From Acholeplasmataceae bacterium UBA6150 (GTDB taxonomy: Bacteria; Bacillota_I; Bacilli_A; Acholeplasmatales; UBA5453), in assembly GCA_002423145.1 (NCBI GenBank), contig DIUU01000005.1, positions 121,567 through 185,566 on the forward strand: 64,000 nt of DNA. Direction: 5' to 3'. The translations under genes were made by a program, and so were the position numbers. The notes beneath the pieces were generated by a model. It was not told the origin of the DNA. It worked only from the letters and a program-made list of their open reading frames with translations, and ran no database searches. Numbering within the stretch: position 1 is the stretch's first letter; each line of letters opens with the position of its first letter. Of the stretch, positions 35,797-44,855 are shown one piece after another.

Positions 35797-36540
35797 TTAT
35801 TTTGCTAAACTGTAAATCGCATCAAACATCGCTGGATTTAAATCGAAATGGTTATTCAAAAAATCGAGTGCAGCCAGGGCTGATGCCCTATTTTTCGTAT
35901 AGCCTTGCTTCATCATTGCCAATATGTTAAAAGCCTCCATATAGCGATTTTCGACTCTTCTTTCAGATACAAATGGATCCTTTAAAACATCCTTAGAGGT
36001 GTAGACATGTTCAAATAACTCACTGATCAATCCAGCAGCATACACTTGAATAAAGGTGAATGCACTGGCGGTTTCGCCTCGATGTTCACGTTTGAGTCCA
36101 ATGTACAAATTGGTTAAAGCTTCGTTGACTAAAAAATCAACCGATTTAGGCTTATTGACAGGTACATTTTTGGGATCAATCCATTTTAAATCAAAGGTCG
36201 GTTTTGCATAAATAACTTGACCCTGTGTAAATGCTATGTGTGGTAGTTCCTCTTTTTCAAATACCGCATATTCAGCGAATACATCGTTAGAAAACAAGAT
36301 CTTACACCCATCTTTTGTGTTTTTGAATTTAAAGACGATGGGTTCTAAAGCCAGCCATGACAAATCATCGATATATGCTTGCTTGTACCCTTTTTCTACA
36401 ATGAGAAAAAAATCCATATCAGAGAATGCATCCATTCGACTGGTTTCAGACATACTACCTAGGCCTAATAAACACTCTACATGCTCATACTGAGATAGAG
36501 ATAAACCCAAATTTAGTAAAAATGAATAGGATTTTGACAT
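35797..36540 (-). CDS. Nucleotidyltransferase-fold protein
   Basis: This protein of about 247 residues has the Pol-beta-type nucleotidyltransferase motif GLGSMSETSRMDAFSDMDFF near residue 32, with the metal-binding Asp pair (SDMD). An alpha-helical C-terminal domain follows, typical of DUF4037-like or lincosamide/aminoglycoside nucleotidyltransferases. The ATG at 36540 has RBS AAGGAG; an upstream start would add 10 residues. The substrate is unknown. Confidence 0.78.
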   Translation of the reverse strand: MSKSYSFLLNLGLSLSQYEHVECLLGLGSMSETSRMDAFSDMDFFLIVEKGYKQAYIDDLSWLALEPIVFKFKNTKDGCKILFSNDVFAEYAVFEKEELPHIAFTQGQVIYAKPTFDLKWIDPKNVPVNKPKSVDFLVNEALTNLYIGLKREHRGETASAFTFIQVYAAGLISELFEHVYTSKDVLKDPFVSERRVENRYMEAFNILAMMKQGYTKNRASALAALDFLNNHFDLNPAMFDAIYSLAK

Positions 36541-36612
36541 TATAACACGCTCCTTATATCCATTATACAAAACATGATATAAATATCATCCAAAATAGTG
36601 ATCGAAATGGCT

Positions 36613-36641
36613 TGATTTTCGATAATGACTTCCGTATAATG
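36613..36641 (+). promoter_or_regulatory. Promoter of the Trp T-box / trpB unit
   Basis: TTGATT and TATAAT are separated by exactly 17 bases, just upstream of T-box Stem I. This fits a sigma-A type promoter. Confidence 0.75.
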
Positions 36642-36654
36642 AGATTAAATTCGA

Positions 36655-36910
36655 TGATTGAGATGAGTAATTCAGGTAAACGTATTTAGCGAGTGCATGA
36701 TGGTGAAAGATGCATATACCGACTAACTGAATGAATGGACTCATGAGAAGCTAGGGGAATTATAGTATCCGATGCCGTAGCCTACGTTATCAGGCAAAAA
36801 TATTAAAGTCTTCAATGATGGCGTATTTTGTAAATAAGGAGAATTCATTTTCTCAAATTTGGGTGGTACCACGAGCACATCGTCCCAATCGGAATAGTGC
36901 TCTTTTTTTA
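36655..36910 (+). promoter_or_regulatory. Tryptophan-specific T-box leader of trpB
   Basis: The leader has the T-box core TGGGTGGTACCACG (36861-36874). An antiterminator stem pairs TTGGG with CCCAA, and a competing terminator GAGCAC...GTGCTC is followed by T's (36874-36910). In Stem I, ATGAG/CTCAT and TTCAG/CTGAA enclose an internal loop with AGTAA on the 5' side and TGAATGGA on the 3' side. The specifier codon is therefore UGG (36737-36739) followed by the usual purine. Uncharged tRNA-Trp should switch on the gene. Confidence 0.93.
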
Positions 36911-36951
36911 TACCTAAATACAAATACTCTGGACTTTAAAGAAAGGTCACT

Positions 36952-38127
36952 GTGGAATTTGGAAGTTTTGGTGGACAATTCGTCCCAGGAAAGATTTTAG
37001 AGGCGGTTAAAAAAGTTGAAGCGGCTTATGAAGAGGCTTTAAAAGACCCGTCGTTTTTAGAGGAGTACCGTTCGTACTTAAAGAATTATGTTGGCAGACC
37101 TTCATTACTTTATGAAGCAAAACGATTAACTGAACACTTAGGTGGGGCGAGAATTTTCTTAAAACGTGAAGATTTAAACCACACGGGTGCACACAAAATC
37201 AACAATGTATTGGGTCAAGCTTTATTGGCTAAACGTATGGGCATCAAAAAATTGATTGCTGAAACCGGTGCTGGTCAACATGGGGTTGCAACAGCAACCG
37301 TCGCTGCCTTAATGGGCATGGCTTGTGAGATTCATATGGGTGCCGTAGACGTTGAAAAACAAAGTTTAAATGTCTATCGGATGCAAATGCTGGGTGCTAA
37401 GGTTGTCGTTGTTCAAGAAGGCTTAAAAACCCTTAAAGAAGCGGTTGATAGTGCTTTAATCACATGGGCTAACGAGCTAGATACTACGTTTTATTTGATT
37501 GGATCGGCTGTGGGACCACACCCTTATCCTTTGATGGTTAGAGAATTTCAAAAAGTCATTGGTGAAGAAATCAAAGCCCAACTTCAAGAGACTGAACAAC
37601 GTTTACCGGATTATGTCGTTGCGTGTGTGGGTGGTGGATCCAATGCCATTGGCGCGTTTTATGACTTCATTCAAAACCCTTCAGTTAAATTGATTGGGGT
37701 AGAAGCTGCTGGGGATGGGATTGATACCAAGCGCCACGCAGCCACCATGACTTTAGGAAAAACAGGGATCATCCACGGGATGCAAACCAAAGTTTTACTT
37801 GAAGACGATGGCTCAATCAGTGAAGTCTACTCGATTTCTGCTGGATTAGATTATCCAGGGGTTGGTCCAGAACACAGTTATCTAGATTCGATTAATCGTG
37901 TGCAATACGTTTCAGCAACCGATCAGGAAGCCGTAGAAGCCTTTCTGTTATTAACTAAAACCGAAGGCATCATTCCTGCCATTGAATCTTCTCACGCAGT
38001 AGCCCATGTCATTAAACTCGCACCAACCCTACCAAAAGAAAACATCCTCGTCATCAACCTTTCAGGTCGAGGAGACAAGGATGTCAAACAAATCGCACGC
38101 TTTTTAGGTGAAACCTTAATCGACTAA
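36952..38127 (+). CDS. trpB: Tryptophan synthase beta chain, solitary
   Basis: This 391-residue PLP enzyme joins indole and serine to make tryptophan. It shows [10 protein letters not shown] at the start, [15 protein letters not shown] with the PLP lysine, [13 protein letters not shown], the phosphate-binding GGGSNA, and [13 protein letters not shown]. It is a TrpB1-type sequence. It starts with GTG after GAAAGG. No trpA or other trp gene is near, so the cell may use free indole, or the partner genes lie elsewhere. It is controlled by the Trp T-box. Its 3' end overlaps the convergent yaaA by 12 bases. Confidence 0.95.
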   Translation: MEFGSFGGQFVPGKILEAVKKVEAAYEEALKDPSFLEEYRSYLKNYVGRPSLLYEAKRLTEHLGGARIFLKREDLNHTGAHKINNVLGQALLAKRMGIKKLIAETGAGQHGVATATVAALMGMACEIHMGAVDVEKQSLNVYRMQMLGAKVVVVQEGLKTLKEAVDSALITWANELDTTFYLIGSAVGPHPYPLMVREFQKVIGEEIKAQLQETEQRLPDYVVACVGGGSNAIGAFYDFIQNPSVKLIGVEAAGDGIDTKRHAATMTLGKTGIIHGMQTKVLLEDDGSISEVYSISAGLDYPGVGPEHSYLDSINRVQYVSATDQEAVEAFLLLTKTEGIIPAIESSHAVAHVIKLAPTLPKENILVINLSGRGDKDVKQIARFLGETLID

Positions 38128-38811
38128 ACGCTCATAAATGAGCTGATAATCCAATCTTTTTAGGGTGTAACCGTTAAAATTTTTAGGTAAATCGTCTACC
38201 GATTGGATTCGATTTTGAACCACATATCGCAGTAAAAAACCCCGTTGTTGCTTATTAAATACGGAAATAGGTTTACAAATTCCCTGTTTACAGTCCATAA
38301 AATGCACTTCGTATACAGGTACATAGGGTTTGATTTTCGATGTAAACTCATCACTGGCTAAACTCAATACGGCTTCTTCCCTCTCGAACACTGCTTTATA
38401 AAGCGGTATCCAAATGGTATTCAAGTTTAACCCAGATATGGTGAAATCTAATCTATAGTGCTTAATAGAATCGAGTGGCTTTATCAATCCATATAGCGCA
38501 TCCACGATATACACATGGTCGTGCATAAATTGCCTATCTTCGATGGTCAATGTATCCGAGCGTAACGTTTTATAGGATTCACCATAAAACAGATCCAAAG
38601 CCGTATAGGCTGGATTTGCCGAAAAATGCTTGTAATAAGATCGAATTTCTAAAGCTAAGGCGGGGCTGACTTTGAATTTTTTCTCGATGTCAGCTTCTGC
38701 TATTTTCGATAGTTTCTTAACCAATCCTTGAGTTTCTTTATTTAACCAAGTAAAGTCTTTTTTGGGTGATACTGTACGAAAACTTTTCGCTGGTGCGAAT
38801 AATATAATCAT
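38116..38811 (-). CDS. yaaA: YaaA family peroxide-stress protein
   Basis: This 231-residue protein of the YaaA/DUF328 family has FAPAKSF at the N-terminus, [13 protein letters not shown] and [19 protein letters not shown]. In E. coli YaaA lowers free iron under peroxide stress and binds DNA. RBS AAGGAG. It is convergent with trpB and overlaps its last 12 bases. It lies 24 bases behind the ABC transporter ATPase gene, so it could be a distal part of that operon. Confidence 0.92.
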   Translation of the reverse strand: MIILFAPAKSFRTVSPKKDFTWLNKETQGLVKKLSKIAEADIEKKFKVSPALALEIRSYYKHFSANPAYTALDLFYGESYKTLRSDTLTIEDRQFMHDHVYIVDALYGLIKPLDSIKHYRLDFTISGLNLNTIWIPLYKAVFEREEAVLSLASDEFTSKIKPYVPVYEVHFMDCKQGICKPISVFNKQQRGFLLRYVVQNRIQSVDDLPKNFNGYTLKRLDYQLIYERLVD

Positions 38812-38835
38812 GAGTTCACTCCTTTTCTAATACCA

Positions 38836-39582
38836 TTATAACGGATTTAGAACACTTTTTAGAAACGCAGATGTACGGGCTTCTTTGGGTTGATTAAATA
38901 TGACGTTTGGACTGCCTTGTTCAATCACTTTACCTTTATCCATTACGATGATTTCGTCAGCGAATGCTTTCGCAAATCCCATTTCATGGGTAACCACAAT
39001 CATGGTCATCCCAGATTGTGCCAGGTTTTTCATGACTGATAACACTTCCCCGATCATTTCCGGGTCAAGTGCGGAGGTTGGTTCATCAAATAGCATCACC
39101 TCTGGGTGCATCGATAGTGCTCTGGCAATCGCGATGCGTTGTTTTTGTCCACCAGAGAGTTGATTTGGATAGTGATTTACCTTTTCGAGTAACCCAACTT
39201 GTTCTAATAATCCCATGGAAACCTGGGTGGCTTCTTTTATCGATCGTTTTAAAACATGCATTTGTGCACTATTGATATTATCTAACACCGTCATATGTGG
39301 GAATAGGTTGAAATTTTGAAAAACCATCCCCACCTTTTCACGGTGTTTTTCTATTGGGTAAGTCTTTGAAGTGATATCTTGGTCGTCTTTAAATAGATGT
39401 CCGTGTGTAGGTTTTTCCATCAGATTCAATGTTCTTAATAACGTCGATTTGCCTGAACCTGAAGGTCCAATAATGACGTATACTTTGTTTTTTTGTAAGT
39501 CTAGTGATACATCATCAATAGCCACGGTACCATCACTAAAGACTTTAGAAATATGTTCGATTTTAAATAGATTATTTGGCAT
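38836..39582 (-). CDS. Polar amino-acid ABC transporter ATPase
   Basis: This GlnQ/ArtM-type ATPase of about 248 residues has Walker [13 protein letters not shown], a Q-loop, signature [15 protein letters not shown], Walker [15 protein letters not shown] and the H-loop VVTHEM. It powers the permease and binding protein encoded just upstream. I use the ATG at 39582, which overlaps the permease 3' end by 11 bases; an AGGAGA lies 13 bases upstream. A TTG at 39606 is the alternative. Confidence 0.93.
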   Translation of the reverse strand: MPNNLFKIEHISKVFSDGTVAIDDVSLDLQKNKVYVIIGPSGSGKSTLLRTLNLMEKPTHGHLFKDDQDITSKTYPIEKHREKVGMVFQNFNLFPHMTVLDNINSAQMHVLKRSIKEATQVSMGLLEQVGLLEKVNHYPNQLSGGQKQRIAIARALSMHPEVMLFDEPTSALDPEMIGEVLSVMKNLAQSGMTMIVVTHEMGFAKAFADEIIVMDKGKVIEQGSPNVIFNQPKEARTSAFLKSVLNPL

Positions 39583-40249
39583 CAGATTTCTTGAGTCTCC
39601 TTTCAAGCAACCCCATCAGTTTGGCTGTTGGGAAAGTCAATACAAAATAAAGAACAGCAACGACGATATAGGTTTCCTTTACTGCATAGGTGCCAGCTTT
39701 GACCATCGATGCCATATACATCAATTCAGCAATCCCTAAATACATAAATATGGACGTTTCTTTAATCATCGTCACAAACTCATTGCCTAAAGCAGGAATG
39801 ATGTGTTTGATGGCTTGAGGCAATATTACAATACGCAAAGTTTTAGATTTAGAAAAACCTAGGCTGAGTGCTGCTTCGGTTTGACCACGATCAACCGATA
39901 AAATACCCCCACGAATGATTTCAGAAACATAGGCCGATGAATTGATGAGCAAAGCCAACATGCCTGGGATAAAAGACGACAAATCAATCCCTAAAAACAG
40001 GGTCACGGGTAGTTTAATGAATGAATAAATCAGTAAAACTTGAACCAATAGAGGCGTACCACGAATGATTTCAACATAACTGGTTCCTAGTAAATTGAGT
40101 CCACGGTGAGTCGATAATCTTAAGAGTGCTGGGATTAACCCTAACAAAGAGCCCAAAATCACCGATATGACAGCCAATAGGAGTGTCATGCCTAAGCCCG
40201 TGAACAATAAACCGATATAATACGGGTCGAGTATAAAACTAAAATCCAT
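39572..40249 (-). CDS. Polar amino-acid ABC transporter permease
   Basis: This 225-residue HisM/GlnP-type permease has about five membrane spans. The ATPase-coupling EAA loop reads [20 protein letters not shown], and the periplasmic-side start shows [17 protein letters not shown]. It begins one base after the binding-protein stop and overlaps the ATPase gene, so the three are tightly coupled. Confidence 0.93.
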   Translation of the reverse strand: MDFSFILDPYYIGLLFTGLGMTLLLAVISVILGSLLGLIPALLRLSTHRGLNLLGTSYVEIIRGTPLLVQVLLIYSFIKLPVTLFLGIDLSSFIPGMLALLINSSAYVSEIIRGGILSVDRGQTEAALSLGFSKSKTLRIVILPQAIKHIIPALGNEFVTMIKETSIFMYLGIAELMYMASMVKAGTYAVKETYIVVAVLYFVLTFPTAKLMGLLERRLKKSDAK

Positions 40250-40250
40250 T

Positions 40251-41051
40251 TTAACTATTTAAAACGATCGCATTCGCGACGATTTCATCCATTTTTCCTG
40301 ATTCAATGAGGTCAGTTAAAACGGCGTTGATGACTTTAAGCAATTCGATGTTGCCTTTTTGAACCGCAACCGCTGAACCACCATCGGGATCACCAATTTG
40401 TATGGAAGCAATCGCGAGAGAGGTTTGATTTAAAACATACCCATCCGCTACTGGTTTTTCCATGATCACAGCGTTGACTTGACCGTCCATCAATCTCATA
40501 ACCAAATCCGGAATCGATTGGATGAATGACTTTTGTGCTACTGTGAAAGTATCGTTCGCTAAATCTTGTTGAATCGAACCCATTTGTGCACCAATTCTTA
40601 CATTCGCGAGATTCAAAGAATCAATCGTAGTATAGGTATTCACCATCGATTTTTGAACCAAAATCACTTGGATTGCTTCATAGTATACCATTGAGAAATC
40701 CACCTGTTTTGCACGTTCTTCTGTCGGTGTCATACCTGCAAGAACGAAATCCACTTTACCATTTTCTAAGTCATCTAATAAGAAATCAAATCCCTTATTA
40801 ACCACTTTTAAGTTTTTATTTAATGCAATCGCGATTTCTTTCGCAATTTCAATGTCGATCCCTACCAGGGTATTTTTACCATCGACTTGTTTCGGCCATT
40901 CGTAAGGTGGGTAATCCGCCGATGTACCGAGTGTAATGAACCCTTCAAAGGATTCGTCTAGAATGTAGGTGTAAATATTAGAGGATGTGCTGCATCCGCT
41001 CAATAGTCCTACAAATAGCATTAAAACCGTAATCATTAATCCCTTTTTCAT
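40251..41051 (-). CDS. Amino-acid ABC transporter substrate-binding lipoprotein
   Basis: This family-3 solute-binding protein of about 266 residues has a lipoprotein signal MKKGLMITVLMLFVGLLSGC. The core shows LGTSADYPPYEW, GIDIEIAKEIA, DFVLAGMTPTEERAKQVDFS and VGAQ-like RIGAQMGSIQQDLA. Start ATG 41051 with AGGAGG. The ligand is a polar or basic amino acid; the upstream T-box specifier, read as CGU, suggests arginine. It is the first gene of the transporter operon. Confidence 0.92.
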   Translation of the reverse strand: MKKGLMITVLMLFVGLLSGCSTSSNIYTYILDESFEGFITLGTSADYPPYEWPKQVDGKNTLVGIDIEIAKEIAIALNKNLKVVNKGFDFLLDDLENGKVDFVLAGMTPTEERAKQVDFSMVYYEAIQVILVQKSMVNTYTTIDSLNLANVRIGAQMGSIQQDLANDTFTVAQKSFIQSIPDLVMRLMDGQVNAVIMEKPVADGYVLNQTSLAIASIQIGDPDGGSAVAVQKGNIELLKVINAVLTDLIESGKMDEIVANAIVLNS

Positions 41052-41079
41052 TATTATTCCTCCTGTGAAAAAAGATTTG

Positions 41080-41180
41080 TATTTGCCAAGGACGGTAAAA
41101 CCGCGGTGCCACCTTGATTCTGGAAACATCCAGCACTCGAATCGTTAACGCCGATATACGTTTAAATCCTTCTTGAGTTC
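41080..41180 (-). promoter_or_regulatory. Decayed partial T-box (no Stem I, no working terminator)
   Basis: On the minus strand this repeats the 3' half of the upstream T-box. TAAACGTATATCGGCGTTAA corresponds to TAAACGTAAGTCGGCGTTAA, and AAGGTGGCACCGCGG corresponds to AAGGTGGTACCGCG, followed by GTCCTTGGCA. No Stem I or specifier loop precedes it. The downstream half of the terminator stem is destroyed (AAATACAAATC in place of the complementary arm). It looks like a tandem duplication now in decay. Confidence 0.8.
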
Positions 41181-41199
41181 ATTTTAAGTACCTGTAAAT

Positions 41200-41432
41200 A
41201 AAAAAAGTCCCTAGCATAATTGCTAAGGACGAAATATCGCGGTACCACCTTAGTTCTAGACATAAAAAATGACTAGCACTCATATCGTTAACGCCGACTT
41301 ACGTTTAAACCTCAAGACTTCGATTTAAAAGCTCCCAAGCACGTTCATTGGTTAACGCACCAGTTCACACCGACCACTGGTTCTCTGTAGCTGTTAATGC
41401 TCAATTACTACTCTTGTTCATCGCTTGATATT
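41200..41432 (-). promoter_or_regulatory. T-box leader of the amino-acid transporter, probably Arg-specific
   Basis: On the minus strand a complete T-box is seen: AAGAGTAGTAA loop, the AGAGA bulge, a GGTCGGTGTGAA distal loop, and the T-box AAGGTGGTACCGCG. The terminator GTCCTTAGCA / TGCTAGGGAC with seven T's spans 41207-41230. In Stem I, CAAG/CTTG and ATTG/CAAT frame the 3' loop GAACGTG. Aligned with the Trp leader (GAA-UGG-A), the specifier is CGU (41341-41343) plus G, that is Arg. An AAC (Asn) reading cannot be excluded. Confidence 0.85.
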
Positions 41433-41433
41433 T

Positions 41434-41461
41434 ATTATAGAACATTTTTTTAGATGTGCAA
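41434..41461 (-). promoter_or_regulatory. Promoter of the amino-acid transporter leader
   Basis: On the minus strand TTGCAC and TATAAT are separated by 16 bases, directly upstream of the T-box. Confidence 0.7.
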
Positions 41462-41504
41462 GGGGATTTATTATGAAACCGTTTTTATGATTACAAAAGA
41501 AAAA

Positions 41505-41522
41505 AGCACGGTTGCCCGTGCT
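41505..41522 (-). terminator. Terminator after the flotillin gene
   Basis: Minus-strand stem AGCACGGGCAACCGTGCT followed by TTTTTTC, beginning 8 bases after the stop at 41530. Confidence 0.85.
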
Positions 41523-41529
41523 CTAAAAA

Positions 41530-42933
41530 TTATTCGTTTGGTTCGTCTTTTTTAGTGAGTTTTCCGGTTGCGAAACCAGCGAGTAAACTAGCTAAATCCA
41601 GACCGGTTGCTTCTTTAACCGATTCCAATACTTTTGTACTAGAATTGACGATATCACCCATCAATTTGGTTTGGTTACCCTCACCATACATGACGATCTT
41701 ATCGACTCTGCTTAATGGTTCAGCAGCAGCTCTTACAATGTTAGGCAATACATCTGATTTCAATACCAAATCAAGGACAGCGGCAGATTCCATCTTCTTC
41801 ATCGCTTCAGCTTTCTTTTCGATCGCTTCAGCTTCAGCAAGACCGACGGCTTGAATACCAATCGCTTTTTGTTCTTGGGCATATTTTTCAGCTTCTGCTT
41901 GAAGTTTTAGACCACGGGCTGCTCTTTCTTGTTCAGCTAATGTAGCTTCAGCATCTTTGGTTCTTACATAAAGTTCAGCATCGGCTTTTTGTTCTCTTGC
42001 ATAACGTTCTGCTTCAGCGGATTTTTTGATGCGTGCTTCAAGGGTCTTTTCTTCAACTTCGACTTCTTTTCCACGAAGTTCAATTTCCTTGTCACGACGT
42101 GCAATTTCAGCATTTTGTTTCGAAATATTGATGGTTTTCGCTTCATTTGCATATTGAATTTCATAGGAAGCATCGGCAGTTGCTTTCGCGATGTCTGCTT
42201 TTTGTTTTAATTCAGCTTGTCTTAAAGCAAGTGAGTTATTTTGTAATTCAATTTCAAGTTCTGCTTTAATTCTCGCGTCGTTGGCAAGTTCTTTCGCTTT
42301 GGAAGTCGCAATTTCAACTTCTTTTTCGGAGTTTGCTCTTGCAATCGAAGCATCCTTACGGATTTGAGCGATATTGTCAACCCCAAGGTCATCGATAACA
42401 CCATTCTTGTCAGCGAAGTTTTGGATGGTAATATTGATGATATCTAACCCCATCTTCTTCATGTCAGCTAGTGCAGACAACTTGACTTGTTCGGCGAACT
42501 TATCACGGTTTTGAACCAATTCACGCAATTTCATTTGACCAATGATTTCACGCATGTTACCTTCAAGGACTTCTTTAGCAATTTGTTTGACGTCTTCAAG
42601 TGATCTGGTTAAAAATATTTCACCTGCCAAACGAATCGAAGCTTCATCCGATTGAATTTTAATATTTGCTACGCCATCCACGAAAATGTTGATAAATTCA
42701 TTGGTGGGTACTGCAGAAGAGGTACGAATATCTACCTGAATTAAGTCTAGTGGTAAATAGTCGATTCTTTGGAAGAACGGGATACGAATAGTCGCCTTCC
42801 CTGTAACGATACGAGACCCCTTAGGTCCAGTGATGATAACGGCCTTGTCAGGACGGACCTTAACATAGGACATAACAAATAAAACAATGAGTGCTACTAA
42901 GATAAATGCTAAAGCAGTTAAAAATTGTGGCAT
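41530..42933 (-). CDS. floT: Flotillin-like protein
   Basis: This 467-residue protein has one N-terminal membrane helix (about 4-22) and an SPFH/band-7 domain (about 25-200). A long Ala/Glu/Lys-rich coiled coil with many KAEAE-type repeats (about 205-400) and a C-terminal oligomerisation part follow. This matches Bacillus FloT/YuaG, which organises functional membrane microdomains. The NfeD partner often found upstream is not present here. RBS AAAGGA. Single gene with its own terminator. Confidence 0.93.
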   Translation of the reverse strand: MPQFLTALAFILVALIVLFVMSYVKVRPDKAVIITGPKGSRIVTGKATIRIPFFQRIDYLPLDLIQVDIRTSSAVPTNEFINIFVDGVANIKIQSDEASIRLAGEIFLTRSLEDVKQIAKEVLEGNMREIIGQMKLRELVQNRDKFAEQVKLSALADMKKMGLDIINITIQNFADKNGVIDDLGVDNIAQIRKDASIARANSEKEVEIATSKAKELANDARIKAELEIELQNNSLALRQAELKQKADIAKATADASYEIQYANEAKTINISKQNAEIARRDKEIELRGKEVEVEEKTLEARIKKSAEAERYAREQKADAELYVRTKDAEATLAEQERAARGLKLQAEAEKYAQEQKAIGIQAVGLAEAEAIEKKAEAMKKMESAAVLDLVLKSDVLPNIVRAAAEPLSRVDKIVMYGEGNQTKLMGDIVNSSTKVLESVKEATGLDLASLLAGFATGKLTKKDEPNE

Positions 42934-43029
42934 GTGTTCATCTTCCTTTCAACGTATTCATTTTATAATAAAAATCTTCCATATGCAATATGTTTTAAAA
43001 AAAACTATAAATTTACATTTTTATTTTCT

Positions 43030-43055
43030 CATAACTGCAACCTTAAGCGGTTATG
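43030..43055. repeat. Lone hairpin in the divergent region before the RAYT-like gene
   Basis: Imperfect palindrome CATAACTGC-AACCTTAA-GCGGTTATG, followed on the plus strand by GGTTTTTC. It lies between divergent genes, where no transcript is expected to need termination, and 116 bases before a REP-transposase-like gene. It may be a relic REP-type element. Confidence 0.4.
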
Positions 43056-43170
43056 GGTTTTTCTATATAAAAATCTTTTTAACGCGATATTACGCCATAA
43101 AATGGTAAAATTATGCGATTTTTTGCTCATTTTAAGGAATAAGTGATATAACTATTATAGAGGTGTTTGT

Positions 43171-43839
43171 ATGCCAAGAATAGCCCGAAATAAAATTTCA
43201 TCGAGTGTTTTTTTGGTCATTCAAAAAAGTGAACTCAAACTGTTTCGAGATGATTTAGACCGAAAGCAGTTTTTACTATTGCTCAAAGAAACCAAATTAA
43301 AGTACCAATTTGCCTGTTATGGTTTTTCTTTATGTGATGATTTTCAATTTGGCTTAATCATTCATGTCAAACATCAAACCATATCCAAAATTATGCAATC
43401 CCTGATGATTGCCTATGCTAAATACTATGATAGCAGTGAAAAACTCTATAAAGAACGCTACAAGAGTTATCCCATTTACAATGCTGTTGATATGTCAAAA
43501 GCATTTGATCAACTCCATCAAAAAGATTCAGAATATGCTTCTCTTTGTTATTATAAAGGCGCACGTGAGGACTCAATTCAATTAATTGATTACTACACCA
43601 ATCAACCCTTTGAAATCAAACCACAAACCAATTTGCGCATTCCTGATAAGATTAAATCGTTGTGTAATGATTATCACTGTACGAGTGAGCATATCAAACA
43701 GAATAAAGAACTTAGAAATAAATGTATTCTAGAAATATATCGTGAAACAGGTTGTAGTTTACAAGACTTATCCCAATTATTTGAGATATCGCCTTCGATG
43801 GTATCTAAAATAATCAAAATAGAAGCAAAGCAGTTGTAA
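43171..43839 (+). CDS. RAYT / Y1-transposase-like protein that has lost the HUH motif, with C-terminal HTH
   Basis: This 222-residue protein begins MPRIARNKI and has a REP-associated tyrosine transposase layout: F-x-DD-DRKQFLLLLKET, YQFACYGFSLC, then IAYAKYYDSSEKLYKERYKS. Where the metal-binding HUH motif (NHVHL) should be it reads DFQFGLII, so nicking activity is probably lost. A region at 60-85 residues from the end contains CSLQDLSQLFEISPSMVSKI, a helix-turn-helix. It may be a domesticated DNA-binding protein. RBS GAGGTG. It precedes trxB by about 40 bases and may share its transcript. Confidence 0.75.
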   Translation: MPRIARNKISSSVFLVIQKSELKLFRDDLDRKQFLLLLKETKLKYQFACYGFSLCDDFQFGLIIHVKHQTISKIMQSLMIAYAKYYDSSEKLYKERYKSYPIYNAVDMSKAFDQLHQKDSEYASLCYYKGAREDSIQLIDYYTNQPFEIKPQTNLRIPDKIKSLCNDYHCTSEHIKQNKELRNKCILEIYRETGCSLQDLSQLFEISPSMVSKIIKIEAKQL

Positions 43840-43881
43840 TTCAATATTCGTCCCCTTATAATAGGAGTGAAAGGTGGTTTT

Positions 43882-44853
43882 ATGATGTTTAATTTCCAAA
43901 TTGAAAAACCAAAGACCGCTTTAATTGATTATCAAACAACTTATGACTTCATTGCTTTAGGACTGGGTCCAGCAGGCATGAACGGTGCCCTTTATGCGAA
44001 ACGTAAAGGCTTAAAAACATTGTTGGTTGGATATGATTTAGGCGGACAATTAAATAATACCAGTGATGTCGATAACTACCTTGGTTTAGGTAACATCGAT
44101 GCTTCCATTATGATTCAAAAATTTACCGAACATATCAAGGCACTTGAAGTGCCGATGTTAACTGAAGTTAGGGTAACTTCGATTGTCAAAAATGACCTCT
44201 TTGAAATCGGATTAGACAATGGTGAAACCTTAAGGACCAAAACACTCTTATATGCTTTTGGTGGTAATCCCAGAAAATTAGGTATTCCAGGTGAAAGCAC
44301 ATTTGCTTCTAAAGGGGTGTCCTACTGTGTCACTTGTGATGCACCATTTTTCAAAAAGAAACATGTGTTGATTGCTGGTGGGGGAAACAGTGCTTTAGAT
44401 GCTGCGATTGATTTATCCCGCATCGCTTCAAAAGTAACCATTGTGCATCGAAGCCAATTTAAGGCTGATAAAACAACCGTCGATCAAGTTTCCAAATTAC
44501 CCAATGTTGAAATCCATTTGGAGACTCAACTGCTAGAAATCGTGGGTGATGTCACGATGACCGGTGCGCGTGTGTTCAATAAGATCACTCAAACCGAATC
44601 ATTGATTGAAGCTGACGGCATATTTATTGAAATTGGACATATTCCAAATTCCAGTTTACTACAAGGTTTGGTTGAGTTAAATGACGCTAAAGAAGTCAAA
44701 GTCGATCGTTTTCAACAAACCTCTATTCCAGGTCTGTATGCTGCTGGGGATGTCACCGATAATCCGAATAAGCAAATCATCATCGCTACTTCAGAAGGCG
44801 CGGTTGCGGCCTTAATAGCAACCTCATTCATCAATCAAAAAGGAGATAAATAA
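43882..44853 (+). CDS. trxB: Thioredoxin-disulfide reductase
   Basis: This flavoprotein of about 324 residues has an FAD motif ALGLGPAGMNGALYAKR, the redox centre VTCDAPFF with CxxC, the NAD(P) motif IAGGGNSALDAA, and AAGDVTDNPNKQ at the C-terminus. It uses NADPH (or NADH) to reduce a thioredoxin-like partner, most likely the two-CxxC protein encoded 2 bases downstream. Two ATGs in tandem (43882, 43885) follow AAAGGTGG; either may be used. Confidence 0.92.
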   Translation: MMFNFQIEKPKTALIDYQTTYDFIALGLGPAGMNGALYAKRKGLKTLLVGYDLGGQLNNTSDVDNYLGLGNIDASIMIQKFTEHIKALEVPMLTEVRVTSIVKNDLFEIGLDNGETLRTKTLLYAFGGNPRKLGIPGESTFASKGVSYCVTCDAPFFKKKHVLIAGGGNSALDAAIDLSRIASKVTIVHRSQFKADKTTVDQVSKLPNVEIHLETQLLEIVGDVTMTGARVFNKITQTESLIEADGIFIEIGHIPNSSLLQGLVELNDAKEVKVDRFQQTSIPGLYAAGDVTDNPNKQIIIATSEGAVAALIATSFINQKGDK

Positions 44854-44855
44854 CG

